From Deltaproteobacteria bacterium (GTDB taxonomy: Bacteria > Desulfobacterota > GWC2-55-46), in assembly GCA_015075075.1 (NCBI GenBank), contig JABTVA010000002.1:129985-193984 (forward strand): DNA of 64,000 bases. Reading direction: 5' to 3'. This document shows, one piece after another, positions 9,434 through 19,026 of the stretch. The notes beneath the pieces were generated by a model. The model saw only the letters and a list, made by a program, of their open reading frames with translations, did no database searches and was not told where the DNA came from. The position numbers and the translations under genes are program-made. Numbering within the stretch: position 1 is the stretch's first letter; each line of letters starts with the position of its first letter.

Positions 9434-11463
9434 CCCTCTTCGGGGCCGGGAAGATGGGCGTTAAGCATGCCCAGGCGATCGCCCGGATAAAGGGGGCCCG
9501 CGTAGTGGCAATAGCCGACCTCCTGCCGCCCGGCGGAGAATTGAAGGCGGCGCTGGGCGACGGCTTCAAAGCATACCGGGACGCGAAGACACTTCTGGCC
9601 GAGGCAAGCCCGGACGTCGTGCATATCGTCACCCCGCCTGAGACGCATTTCGAGCTGGCGCGGCTGGCGCTTGAACACGGCGCCAGCGTGTACATCGAGA
9701 AGCCTTTCACCATGCGCCGCTCCGAGGCCGCCGAGCTCGTAAGGCTCGCCGGCCAGAAAGGGCTGCGGCTCTGCGCCGGGCACCAGATATTATACAACGA
9801 CTGCACCAGGGAGGCGGAGAGGCTCCTGCCCCTTATCGGCAGGGTCGTCCACATCGAGAGCTACTTCTCCTTCCGGACGGTCAGAAGGAACATCACCCCT
9901 GCGGGCCAGATGACCGACATACTGCCACATCCGGTATATCTCCTGCTGAACTTCATGGAGCTTGCCGAACGCGGCGCGCATGAACCCGTCCTCGCTGCCC
10001 TGGAGGTCAGGCACGAGGGCGAGGTAAGGGCGCTCGTCAACTACGGCGGCCTGACCGGCATGCTCGCCGTGACCCTTACCGGCCGCCCGGTCGAGTCGTA
10101 CCTCCGCATCATAGGCACGAACGGGATGCTCCACGTGGATTTCGTAAGGGGCACCGTTGTCAAGCTGGTAGGCCCCGGCGACAACGCTATCGCGATCATC
10201 CTCAACCCCTACATGCAGTCGGCGCAGGCCCTATGGAAAACGACCAGGTCCTTCGCGAGGCTCTTCATGAAAAAGCAAAAGAGCTACCCGGGGCTCCTCG
10301 AGCTGACCGAGGCCTTCTACGCGAGCGTGAGGGGCGCGGCGCCCCCGCCGCTCTCATACGGGTCGATAACCTCGACCGTGGCGCTTTGCGAGAGCATAAA
10401 CGAACGTCTCGGGGAGAGCGAGGCGGTGGCCGAGGACAAGGCCCAAAGGGAGCTCGCGGCCACCGAGGCCTCCATGCCGCCCGTGAACGCGTCCAGGCGC
10501 ACCGTCGTGGTAACCGGGGGCACGGGTTTCCTGGGCAGGAAGGTGGCCTCGGTACTTAGGGAACAGGGCTGGCCGGTCCGTGTCCTGGCGCGGAGCATCC
10601 CCCCGTACTCGAAGCGGCTCCCAGGAGTGCAGTATGTCGCGGCAGAGCTTGCGGAGGAGCTGCACCCGGGAGTTCTAAAGGACGCCGAGGCGGTCGTGCA
10701 CTGCGCCGCAGAGACGAGCGGCGGGGCCGATGCGCATAAGAGGAACTCCATAACGGCGACCCGGAACGTCATAAAGGCGGCCGCTGACGCCTCGGTAGGG
10801 AAGGTCATACACATAAGCAGCATAGCCGTCATCAAGAACGGCTGGCGCGTAAAACGGCCCCTCAGCGAGAGCACCCCACTCGATTCAGGCAACCCGGGGC
10901 GCGGCCCCTACGTATGGGGCAAGGCCGAGTCAGAGGCGCTGGCAATCGAATATGGCGCCGAGATGGGCATACCCGTAAAGGTCCTGAGGGCCGGGCCGCT
11001 CGTGGATTTCAAGGCCCTGAAGGCCCCGGGCCGGCTCGGGAGGGAAGTAGGCCCGCTCTTCGTCGCGGTGGGGGGGCGGAGAAGCAAGATAAGCCTTTGC
11101 GACATAGAAACCGCCGCGCTGGTAATCGCGTCATACCTCAATGATTACGGCGCTGCCCCGAAGATATTGAACCTTGTCGACCCGGCTTCCCCTACGAGGG
11201 AGGAGCTTCTGAAAAGAATACTTGACGGGCGTCCGGGACTCAGGCCGCTCTGGATACCGTACGGCTTGATATCGGCCGCGTCCCTTTGCGCCAGGGCCCT
11301 GATGAGAATAGCGAGCCCCGGGAAAAAACCCATGGACATAGCATCCGCATTCGCCTCCGAAAGGTATGATACTTCCCTCGCCGGACGGGTAATAAGAAAG
11401 GCCAAAGAGGACCTCAAGCCCGGCATGCCCGCTTCGGTTCGCGAAAAGGAAGCGCGCGTATGA
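9400..11463 (+). CDS. Gfo/Idh/MocA oxidoreductase fused to an extended SDR epimerase/dehydratase
   Basis: 687-residue fusion of two Rossmann enzymes. Residues 10-350 are a Gfo/Idh/MocA NAD(P)-dependent sugar oxidoreductase (VALFGAGKMGVKHAQ, EKPFTMRRSEAAELV). From about residue 365 there is an extended SDR domain with VVVTGGTGFLGRKVA and the catalytic YVWGK (Y-x3-K). Together they could oxidise and then epimerise, dehydrate or reduce one nucleotide sugar. TTG at 9400 is taken as the start because AGGAG lies 6 bp upstream and any later start would delete the nucleotide-binding loop. It overlaps asparagine synthase by 34 bp and the next gene by ATGA. Confidence 0.83.
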   Translation: MERADSTQLKVALFGAGKMGVKHAQAIARIKGARVVAIADLLPPGGELKAALGDGFKAYRDAKTLLAEASPDVVHIVTPPETHFELARLALEHGASVYIEKPFTMRRSEAAELVRLAGQKGLRLCAGHQILYNDCTREAERLLPLIGRVVHIESYFSFRTVRRNITPAGQMTDILPHPVYLLLNFMELAERGAHEPVLAALEVRHEGEVRALVNYGGLTGMLAVTLTGRPVESYLRIIGTNGMLHVDFVRGTVVKLVGPGDNAIAIILNPYMQSAQALWKTTRSFARLFMKKQKSYPGLLELTEAFYASVRGAAPPPLSYGSITSTVALCESINERLGESEAVAEDKAQRELAATEASMPPVNASRRTVVVTGGTGFLGRKVASVLREQGWPVRVLARSIPPYSKRLPGVQYVAAELAEELHPGVLKDAEAVVHCAAETSGGADAHKRNSITATRNVIKAAADASVGKVIHISSIAVIKNGWRVKRPLSESTPLDSGNPGRGPYVWGKAESEALAIEYGAEMGIPVKVLRAGPLVDFKALKAPGRLGREVGPLFVAVGGRRSKISLCDIETAALVIASYLNDYGAAPKILNLVDPASPTREELLKRILDGRPGLRPLWIPYGLISAASLCARALMRIASPGKKPMDIASAFASERYDTSLAGRVIRKAKEDLKPGMPASVREKEARV

Positions 11464-12842
11464 GCCTTGTACGCACCCTTTTTGATTTCAAGCCCTTGAG
11501 GTCCGCGATAGCAGCCGGAGCGCTCCTGAGGGGGGGCATTTACCTCCTACTGGGGAGCAGATACAGGGGCATCAAGGACCTCTGCTGGGTCTACAGGGTC
11601 GCCGGCATAGGCCTCTACAGGCGCATCGCCATCCGCGCAATCAAAAAAAGCGCCCTTTCCGCGTCCGCGGCTGGCTCCAATGAGATCCTGGACTCCTTTC
11701 TACGGAGCAGGTTCGCATCGAGCGCGGCCAGGAAATACGTCCAGAGCGGAAACGGCGGCTCCAACGACCTCTTCAGGGACGTAATGGTCCTTAAAAAGCA
11801 GGACAAGGCCGAAAAGGGCGTTATCATAATCAAATACGCAAAGACCTTCGAGGCCTTCCTCTCCTTTTTCGACATGGACAGGGTATCCGAAAGGTTCTTC
11901 ATTGTCCTGGAGCCCTGCTGGGCCGGATACTGCGACCCGAGCATCCTCATGTTCGTCTCCCCGGGCCGCAGGGTCTTCGTGCAATGCTTTACCGACGACG
12001 ACTTCGATTTCATATCGGGCTTCAGTCCTTCCCTGGTGCCCATAAGGATGGGCCCGGCGGACTGGGTCGACTCGGACCTCTTTAAGCCCCTTCCGGTCCT
12101 CGAGAAGGACTACGACTTCGTCATGGTGGCGAACTGGGCCAGGCACAAGCGCCACGACGCCCTTTTCAAGGCGCTTAAAAGGATAAAGGACCGCCGCATG
12201 AAGGTATTGCTCATCGGGTTCAACTGGGGGGGGAGGACGACCGCGGACATGGAGCGCCTCGCAAGCGGCGTAAACAACCGCTTCGTCGAGATCGAGATAA
12301 AGGAGAACCTCAAGCAAAGCGAGATATGCGAATACCTGAGCAGGTCCAAGGCGTACGTCTTCCTGTCATGGAAGGAAGGCGACAATAAGGCGCTCGTGGA
12401 AGCGATGTTCGCCGGCCTGCCGGCAATCGTCTACAGGCATTCCATAGGCGGGGCGGTAAACAGGATAAACTCCCGGACCGGAATACTCACCACTTACGAG
12501 GAGCTTGACAGGAACCTGCTCTACATGCTGGACAATTACAGGCGGTTTACGCCGAGGGAGTGGGCTGTCGCGAACACCGGGAGCCGCATATCGACCGGCA
12601 GGCTCGACGGGCTTATAAGGAAGACCGCGCTGGAATGCGGCGAGCGTTACGAGAAGGCTATCGCGGAAAAGACCAACTCTCCCAACCTCGCGTACAGAGA
12701 CCCGGGCATGCTGGGGCATTTCGCGGACGAATACGCTTTCCTCAGGCGGAGCTTCCGCGATAGATGGAGCGGCCGCTCGCCTAATTCACGGTCAGGCTCG
12801 CGGGGGCGGACGGAACAGGGGCGTTCAGCGGAACCGACCTGA
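11460..12842 (+). CDS. Glycosyltransferase, GT4-like
   Basis: Up to 460 residues. The donor-binding half is recognisable: FVMVANWARHKRHDALFKALKRI near residue 220 and FLSWKEGDNKALVEAMFAGL near 300, which corresponds to the E-x7-E segment (EGDNKALVE). The N-terminal half is divergent and lacks the glycine-rich loop. The last 20 or so codons run into the convergent beta-helix gene, are Ser/Arg/Gly-rich and do not look like protein. The true stop may be the TAA in another frame near 12782, reached by an indel. It is the last gene of the left-hand operon. Confidence 0.75.
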   Translation: MSLVRTLFDFKPLRSAIAAGALLRGGIYLLLGSRYRGIKDLCWVYRVAGIGLYRRIAIRAIKKSALSASAAGSNEILDSFLRSRFASSAARKYVQSGNGGSNDLFRDVMVLKKQDKAEKGVIIIKYAKTFEAFLSFFDMDRVSERFFIVLEPCWAGYCDPSILMFVSPGRRVFVQCFTDDDFDFISGFSPSLVPIRMGPADWVDSDLFKPLPVLEKDYDFVMVANWARHKRHDALFKALKRIKDRRMKVLLIGFNWGGRTTADMERLASGVNNRFVEIEIKENLKQSEICEYLSRSKAYVFLSWKEGDNKALVEAMFAGLPAIVYRHSIGGAVNRINSRTGILTTYEELDRNLLYMLDNYRRFTPREWAVANTGSRISTGRLDGLIRKTALECGERYEKAIAEKTNSPNLAYRDPGMLGHFADEYAFLRRSFRDRWSGRSPNSRSGSRGRTEQGRSAEPT

Positions 12843-14336
12843 GATGCCCGTGCGTCCCTATGTACGAGAGATATCCGGAGGTCAGGTTGCAACCGCTTCC
12901 CAGGATATTGTCGGCAGGGTAGCCGACAAGGTTATCGGAGCGCACGACCCTCGACGGGTCCGACACGCTGAGGTGATAGATATGGCTTCCGGCTGGCGTC
13001 CCGGAATCCCTGTTCACGATAACGTTGTTGCTGAAGTAGAAGGGGCCGTCGGATGAGTCCGTGTTTCTCACCTGGACCGTTCCGGAGAAGGTGTTCCTGT
13101 ATATGTGGATTACACCGGCCATCCCGTCCTGGTTTATGTCAATTGCGGTAATGGATGCGTTATAGACGCAATTGTAGAGTATCTCCATCTCCCTGGTGGT
13201 GGTATCGTGCATGTTCCCGCCTATGCCCTTCTGGGGGACGTCATAGATGGTATTTCCCCTGACAGTGGTCCGGCGGACGTCTCCCTTCAGGGCGATCCCC
13301 TCGATGTTCGTGACGGTGTTCGTGTCCTTGAAGTGGGCCAATACGTTGTCCTCTATGAGGAGCTTGTTCTTGGCGTAAATCTTTATGCCGGCCCCGAGGT
13401 CGAGGTTGTGGAAGAACGAGTCCTGAATGATCATGTAGTCGCTCGCGGTCCCCGTGCCGGCCAGGATAAAGGACTGGTTGTACCCGCCGGTCTGGGTCGG
13501 GCCGAGCGGCCCCATGTCGAGCCTCCTGAACGTCTGGTAATCCCCTGACGGGTCCAGCTCAAAACCCTTGTACCGCATGTTCTTGACCCTGAAGCCGTCG
13601 ATATAGACGTTCTCGCTCGTGCATAGAAAACGATATGGGGCCGGTGGTCGGCTGGCCGGAAACGTACTGCATATCTATCACGGGGTCTCCTGGGGTATGC
13701 CATCCAGACGACCGGCTTATAGGTGCTCAGTACAGGCATCCTCCCGGGCAGGGTAGAGGTCGAGTCCTCGATGTATGCGTCGAGGTAGTATGTCCCGGCC
13801 CTGAAATAGAGGAACTCGTTCACATATGAATTCCTCGTCTTGGACGCGTAATCATTGCCCTCGTACCAGTCGCGCATGCTCCTCCAGGGGTTGGAGAGCG
13901 TGCCTGTGCCGCCGTTCGCAACGGACCTGCCGTTTACCGCATCTATGAACCTGAAGCCGGAGGTCGTGACCGTGATAGTCCATGAGGAGGACACGCTGGT
14001 GCCCTCGGAATCCACGACCGTTATGGTCGGTGTCGCCCCGCTCTGGGCCGTTTGGGGGCTTGCCCAGCTTATCTCGCCCGTACTGCTGTTTATGGTCATG
14101 CCTGACGGCGCGCTCGAGAGCGAAAACGTATACGGGTATAAACCGCCTATGACGCCGGCCCGTATGTTGTACTCTATCCCCGGGTAGGCCCTGAATATCC
14201 TGTTATTGGCCGTCATCCCTCCGGTGCCGGCCGGCTTTATATTGACGATCTCAAGAGGGTAGTTCGCGGCGAAGGCCGGACCGGAGGATAAGAAAAAGAA
14301 AACGGCTAAGGATAGGATTGAGACCATGTAACGCAT
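12781..14336 (-). CDS. Secreted right-handed beta-helix protein with an Ig-like (PIG) domain, frameshifted
   Basis: Signal peptide (about 24 residues ending GPAFA-ANYP), then a putative-Ig (He_PIG) domain with SSAPSGMTINSSTGEISW near residue 85, then a parallel beta-helix rich in N/D turns, as in IQDSFFHNLDLGAGIKIY and RGNTIYDVPQ. Two shifts near 13630-13690 break the frame between the halves. Restoring them gives PTTGPISF and SENVYIDGFRVKNM joining into MRYKGFELDP. The fold is that of pectate lyase-like polysaccharide lyases and modifiers, so it may trim or bind the glycan made by the flanking genes. It has no PEP-CTERM or other C-terminal anchor. It converges on and overlaps the upstream glycosyltransferase. 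Confidence 0.75.
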
Positions 14337-14430
14337 AACACCTCCGGAAGGCTACCCGATTTTTATTGAAGCTCCTGGCTGATATCTATATACCATATTC
14401 GAACGTAAATGGAAGCCGTTCAGGATGCCG

Positions 14431-14802
14431 CTAATACTGAAAGACCATCTCATCCGAGTAGTCGCTCGCGGCCATATTCCCGTCATAGGCGACCACGACG
14501 GCATAGTAGGTTACGCCGCTCGTCAAATCCTCAAACGTATACTCTGTCTCATTTCCGACATCCACCGTGCTGGTGTAAATACCGGAAGCGGTCCCGTAAA
14601 GCAGTCTGTACCCCTTTATCTCGGAGGCGTCGACCGGGCTTCCGTCGACCCTGGTCGACGGAGCGGACCACGTAAGGGTCCTCGAGGAATCCCCGCCGTC
14701 ATCGCCGGAGGAGCCGCTTGTACCGGTAGCGCCGCCTCCGCCTCCGCAACCGGCCAGCGCGACCATTGACAAAAGAGCTATCATACACAGGCTTTTTTTC
14801 AT
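14431..14802 (-). CDS. Small lipoprotein with a fibronectin type III domain
   Basis: 123 residues. The signal peptide ends in a clear lipobox (MVALAGC), so Cys19 should be lipidated. A short poly-Gly/Ser/Asp linker follows. The rest is one fibronectin type III repeat: LTWSAPSTRVDG at the start, KGYRLLYGTASG in the middle and VTYYAVVVAYDG near the end. It is probably an outer-membrane or periplasmic adhesion or scaffold module. It is transcribed with the secreted beta-helix gene 94 bp downstream or from its own promoter. The 5' region is AT-rich, with a T-run before the start and no obvious sigma-54 site. Confidence 0.8.
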   Translation of the reverse strand: MKKSLCMIALLSMVALAGCGGGGGATGTSGSSGDDGGDSSRTLTWSAPSTRVDGSPVDASEIKGYRLLYGTASGIYTSTVDVGNETEYTFEDLTSGVTYYAVVVAYDGNMAASDYSDEMVFQY

Positions 14803-14999
14803 TTTTTTCCTTCTTTTTACTTATATCCTGATTCCATGTTAATATGCATTTGAAAACGAATAAGTGATTGGCATCACACTTAGGACCCTTATCTATCAAT
14901 TTCGGTCCGGGCATGAAATTCTTTAATGCTATCCGGGTGAATCAGAGGCATTCTCCGCCGCCGTGGCCCACTCAAACCGCGATAGGACAGGCTTGTGAC

Positions 15000-16013
15000 A
15001 TGAAATCCGTTGTGCTCACGATAGGGCCGCCGCAACAAAAGCCATGGTGGTGGCAGCATGTCCCCGCCGCGGGAAGGACGAGCGGGCTCGAATACAAGCG
15101 CGTCCCCGGCGTGAGGGCGGGGACTACTATGCAACTGCTCCTTCTCACGCTCAAGCTCGCGCCGTTCATGCTCGGCGCGAGCAGGAAATATGACTACATA
15201 TTCACCTTCGAGTGCGGGAAGGCGTCTTTCATCGTATCGCTCCTCCAGACCATTACCCTCTCCAGAAAACCCAGGCACATTATATTACAATTCATCATGC
15301 GGGAAAAGGGGCGGGGGATGAAATCGCGCCTCAAGTACCTTTTCATGCGTTTTTGCTTCTCTTCCACCTACAAGGCGGTCTGTTCCTCACGGGAAGAGGC
15401 AAGATACTACGTTGATGCGTTCGGCTGGGCTCCTGACAGGGCCTGTTTCGCTCCGTTGCACACCGACCCGGCCTTACTCGACGTATGCCGGCCGGTCGAG
15501 GACAGGCTGATACTGTCGGCCGGGAGGACCTTCAGGGATTACAAGACCCTGCTCTCGGCAATCGAGGGTCTCGATGCCAGGGCGGTCATAGTGGCCTCGC
15601 CGGGATGCATTGCCGGTTTGAATGTCCCGGAAAACGTCGAATGCCTTTTCGACATAAGACCCGCCGAGCTCACGGACATTATGGCCAGGAGCGAAATCTT
15701 AGTCGTCCCGCTCGAAGGCAGGCGCATCTCGACCGGACAAAGCGTGCTATTGCAGGCCATGGCCATGGGAAAGGCCGTCATCGCCACGCGGACGAGCGGG
15801 ACGATAGATTACATAGTCCATATGGAAAACGGCATGTTTGTAGAACCCGCAGACCCGGCCGGGCTCAAGGAGGCGATAGACATGCTGCTGAAGGACGCAG
15901 GCCTCAGGAAGCGGCTTGGTGAAAATGCGAGGGAATCCGTAAGGAAGATGTTCCTCCCGGAACACTACTATAATAACGTAAAAGACATAGTGAAAACCGC
16001 AAAAGGGCTGTAA
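15000..16013 (+). CDS. Glycosyltransferase, GT4-like
   Basis: 337 residues from ATG 15000. An open frame extends back to a TTG at 14868, but that stretch has no family similarity. The donor domain is clear: LSAGRTFRDYKTLLSAIEGL near residue 165, then TGQSVLLQAMAMGKAVIATR and GTIDYIVHMENGMFVEP. The acceptor domain is short and divergent. It is the first gene of a second same-strand run leading to PrsK/PrsR and is separated from the minus-strand lipoprotein by about 200 bp of divergent intergenic DNA that should hold both promoters. Confidence 0.8.
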   Translation: MKSVVLTIGPPQQKPWWWQHVPAAGRTSGLEYKRVPGVRAGTTMQLLLLTLKLAPFMLGASRKYDYIFTFECGKASFIVSLLQTITLSRKPRHIILQFIMREKGRGMKSRLKYLFMRFCFSSTYKAVCSSREEARYYVDAFGWAPDRACFAPLHTDPALLDVCRPVEDRLILSAGRTFRDYKTLLSAIEGLDARAVIVASPGCIAGLNVPENVECLFDIRPAELTDIMARSEILVVPLEGRRISTGQSVLLQAMAMGKAVIATRTSGTIDYIVHMENGMFVEPADPAGLKEAIDMLLKDAGLRKRLGENARESVRKMFLPEHYYNNVKDIVKTAKGL

Positions 16014-16122
16014 AGAGGAGACCGGTGCGGATTACAAGGGAAAAAGCGGCCCGGACGGGCGCAAACCGCGCATGGCGGACGGGAAGGGCCTCTCTTTAAA
16101 GGGACCGTAAGCGGCCGGCTGC

Positions 16123-16854
16123 GTGGCGAACCTGTTCGAAAACCTGGTGCTTCCATCCAATATAATACTTGTCTTCCTGGCCGGAGGCGCGCTCCTCTTC
16201 ATATTCAGGCTGAAGAAGGCAGCGGCAGGCCTTTTTGCCTTTTCTTTATGCCTGTATATTTTCTTCGCTTTCGGCCCGACATCGTATCTCCTCCTCGGGA
16301 GCCTCGAATACAGGTATCCGCCGATGCAGGAGCCTCCCGAAGGCGTGAAAAAGATCGTCGTCCTCACGGGATACGCCGAGAACGATACCAGGGTCCCCAT
16401 AAGCAGCCGGGTGAACAGCTCCTCAGCTTTCCGCATACTCGAGGCTGCGAGGCTTTTCAAAGCCGGGGACTTTGAGGAGATAATCATAACCGGCTCGGAT
16501 GAGGTCCCGCTGGTCATGAAGGAGCTCATGGTCTCCATCGGCGTGCCGGAGGCCGGAATAGCCGTTGAAAACGGGTCGGGAAACACCTTCGAGAGCGCGG
16601 AAAACGTACGCGCGATGGCGGGGGCGTCTCCGTTTGTCCTGGTCACCTCGGCGGGGCACATGCCCAGGTCCGTCATGGCTTTCAAGAGGCTCGGCATGGC
16701 CCCCCTGCCCGCTCCAACAGACTACCTTTCCAGCGAGAACTTCCTCGAGGCGAGCCTCCGCCTGTCGCCATTTCATCTGGGCTGCTCGGACCATGCGATG
16801 CATGAATACGCCTCTATGCTATACTATCGCATTTTCTACGGTATTAAAAAGTGA
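16123..16854 (+). CDS. YdcF/ElyC-type DUF218 membrane protein
   Basis: 243 residues with two N-terminal membrane helices (residues 10-27 and 35-55), then the DUF218 domain. Landmarks are KKIVVLTGYAENDTRVP, EEIIITGSDEVP, GSGNTFESAENVRAM and LVTSAGHMPRSVMAFKRLG. Family members (ElyC, SanA, YdcF) act at the periplasmic side in envelope or lipid-carrier metabolism; the exact reaction is unsettled. GTG at 16123 is the start that retains the first helix. The setting among glycan genes fits a role in polysaccharide or lipid-carrier homeostasis. Confidence 0.82.
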   Translation: MANLFENLVLPSNIILVFLAGGALLFIFRLKKAAAGLFAFSLCLYIFFAFGPTSYLLLGSLEYRYPPMQEPPEGVKKIVVLTGYAENDTRVPISSRVNSSSAFRILEAARLFKAGDFEEIIITGSDEVPLVMKELMVSIGVPEAGIAVENGSGNTFESAENVRAMAGASPFVLVTSAGHMPRSVMAFKRLGMAPLPAPTDYLSSENFLEASLRLSPFHLGCSDHAMHEYASMLYYRIFYGIKK

Positions 16855-16921
16855 GCTGCCGTTTCCCTATGTCGCCTCATTGCTTGCATTTTCAGGTAAC
16901 GCATAAACCCGGGGGGACCGC

Positions 16922-19012
16922 CTGATTATCGCGCCGCTCATAACAGCCGTCCTGTGCGCCGGGCTGGGCGTTTTCACCCTTTTAAGAAACCCGCGCCGCC
17001 TGGCAAACATAGGGTTCGCTTCGGGCATGGCCTGCCTTGCCATCATCGAGGCCGGGATCGCGCTTGCCCTGCTATTCCCCGGCGCCTGGAACGCGGGCAT
17101 GCGCATCAACCTTGCAGGCCAGGCTATGCTTCCGGCTTCCTGGCTCCTCTTCTCTATAGTATTCGCCAGGGCCGGCCATAAGGAAATCTTCAGGAAATGG
17201 CTGCCGGCTTTCGCCATATTCTTTTTAATTTCTGTTGTTTTCGCTTATTTGACGGGGCTTTCCAGCTTTATAGAATACCACCCGGCAGCTGCCGGCCAGG
17301 AGGCCTTCTTTTCTTCGGCCCCGCTTTATTCGCTCGGTCCCGCAGGCAAATACTTCTACATCTTCATGCTCCTCGGGCTCGTGCTTAACCTCGTGCACCT
17401 TGAGAACACCCTCAAGTCCTCGTCCGGCCAGAAGAGATGGCAGATAAAATACATAATTTTCGGCGTGGGCGGGACACTGGCGTTCTATGTCTTTCTTTCG
17501 AGCCAGGCCCTCCTTTTTTCGGCCATAAACGCGGAAATGCTTGTCCTGGCCTCGGTCATCACCCTCATAACCGTTTCCATGACCGCGGTCTTCATAGTAA
17601 GGCACAGGCAGCTCGAAGTCGACATATTCGTGTCGAGGTACGTGGTATACGGCTCGTTCACCGTCCTCGTCGTCGGCCTGTACCTCATAGGCATGGGTGT
17701 GGTAATAAGGGTGATACGCCACCTGGACATCCCCCTCGGCTTTTTCTTCACCGCGCTCTTCATATTCGTGTCGCTCCTCTTCCTTGCGCTCCTCCTTTTC
17801 ACGTCCTTTCTGCGGAGGAAGGTACAGCTCTTCATAAACAGGCACTTCTACAGCCACAAGTACGAGTTCCGGGACAAGTGGATGGAGACCATCGAAAAAA
17901 TCAGCTCGAAAAGGAGCGTCGGCGAGATAACATCCACGCTTACCGAGCTCATATCAGAGACGACCGGCGCCAGGGGCGTTCATCTCTGGCTTCTCGACCC
18001 GGTCACCGGCAAATATGTGAATACCGCGCCCGGCCAGGAAAAAGGCCCGGGGCAGATAGGGTACGATCACCCCATACCGAGGCGCATAAAAACCGATAAA
18101 GACCCCTTCTTTTTATCCGAAATACCTGATATGGGGCCGAGCCTCGCTGCCTGGCCCGAGGCGGTCCTTTGCGCGCCGCTTGTCGCGCACGAAGAGCCCG
18201 TCGGGTTCGCCCTCCTGGGGAGCGATATCTCCGGGGAAAAATACCGGCAGGACGATTTCGACATACTAAAGGCCATGACCACGCAGGCGGCGGTCCAGAT
18301 AAAGAACATACGCCTCGACCAGGACGTCATGGGCCTTAAGGCGATGGAGGGGTTCAGCAAGGCATCGGCCTTCATAATGCACGACCTTAAAAACCTCACG
18401 AACACCCTTTCCCTGGTCAGCCAGAACGCCAGGCACAACATGAACGACCCCTCGTTCCAGAAGGACGCGATTAACACCATAGACGCCACGGTCGGAAGGA
18501 TGAAGACCGTCATAGAGCGGCTTTCAGCCTCCGACGGCGGACTGGTCATAAGGCCGAGGGATACGGACCTGCGTACCGTCGTAAACGGCGCGCTTGGGAA
18601 GCTCTCCCTCGCGGAGAAAAAAGACGTCAGGCTGAGTATAAACCTCGAGAAAGCTCCGGTCGTTACGATTGACCCGGAAGTGATGGAAATGGTATTCCTG
18701 AACCTCCTCTCTAACGCGTTTGACTCGATAGAAGGGAAAGGCGAGATCTCCATAAGCTCAGAACCCGTAAAGGGCGGCGTACTCATAACGGTCTCTGATA
18801 CCGGGAGAGGCATGCGGCCGGAGTTCGTAAGGGAATCGCTCTTCAGGCCGTTCATGACCACGAAAAGGAACGGTTTCGGAATAGGCCTGTACCAGTGCAA
18901 GAACATAATCGAGGCCCACGGCGGGACCATCGACGTGGAGAGCGCCCCCGGCGCGGGTACCGCCTTCAGGATACTCTTCCCGGGCGGGACTGAAGCGCTG
19001 ACGCCGGCCTGA
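16922..19012 (+). CDS. prsK: PEP-CTERM system sensor histidine kinase PrsK
   Basis: About 696 residues. The N-terminal half has seven or eight membrane helices. A GAF domain follows at about 300-450. The phosphoacceptor motif is SAFIMHDLKNLTNTLSLVSQ, and the ATPase domain shows NLLSNAFDSIEG, DTGRGM and GFGIGLYQCKNIIEAHGG. This architecture is that of PrsK, partner of PrsR in exosortase systems. The first canonical start is ATG 17027, but that would delete the first helix. The reading frame is open from the in-frame stop at 16904 and offers only CTG 16922 or ATT 16925 behind a G-rich ribosome-binding-like run, so a miscalled base at the start is possible. Confidence 0.87.
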   Translation: MIIAPLITAVLCAGLGVFTLLRNPRRLANIGFASGMACLAIIEAGIALALLFPGAWNAGMRINLAGQAMLPASWLLFSIVFARAGHKEIFRKWLPAFAIFFLISVVFAYLTGLSSFIEYHPAAAGQEAFFSSAPLYSLGPAGKYFYIFMLLGLVLNLVHLENTLKSSSGQKRWQIKYIIFGVGGTLAFYVFLSSQALLFSAINAEMLVLASVITLITVSMTAVFIVRHRQLEVDIFVSRYVVYGSFTVLVVGLYLIGMGVVIRVIRHLDIPLGFFFTALFIFVSLLFLALLLFTSFLRRKVQLFINRHFYSHKYEFRDKWMETIEKISSKRSVGEITSTLTELISETTGARGVHLWLLDPVTGKYVNTAPGQEKGPGQIGYDHPIPRRIKTDKDPFFLSEIPDMGPSLAAWPEAVLCAPLVAHEEPVGFALLGSDISGEKYRQDDFDILKAMTTQAAVQIKNIRLDQDVMGLKAMEGFSKASAFIMHDLKNLTNTLSLVSQNARHNMNDPSFQKDAINTIDATVGRMKTVIERLSASDGGLVIRPRDTDLRTVVNGALGKLSLAEKKDVRLSINLEKAPVVTIDPEVMEMVFLNLLSNAFDSIEGKGEISISSEPVKGGVLITVSDTGRGMRPEFVRESLFRPFMTTKRNGFGIGLYQCKNIIEAHGGTIDVESAPGAGTAFRILFPGGTEALTPA

Positions 19013-19026
19013 GGCCTTCTTATTAA

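Noticed and set aside
14868-14999. N-terminal extension of the glycosyltransferase from TTG 14868, and a possible sigma-54 site there (TTGGCATCACACTTAG)
   Set aside because: The extension has no family pattern; the promoter lacks the GC of the -12 element at the right spacing.
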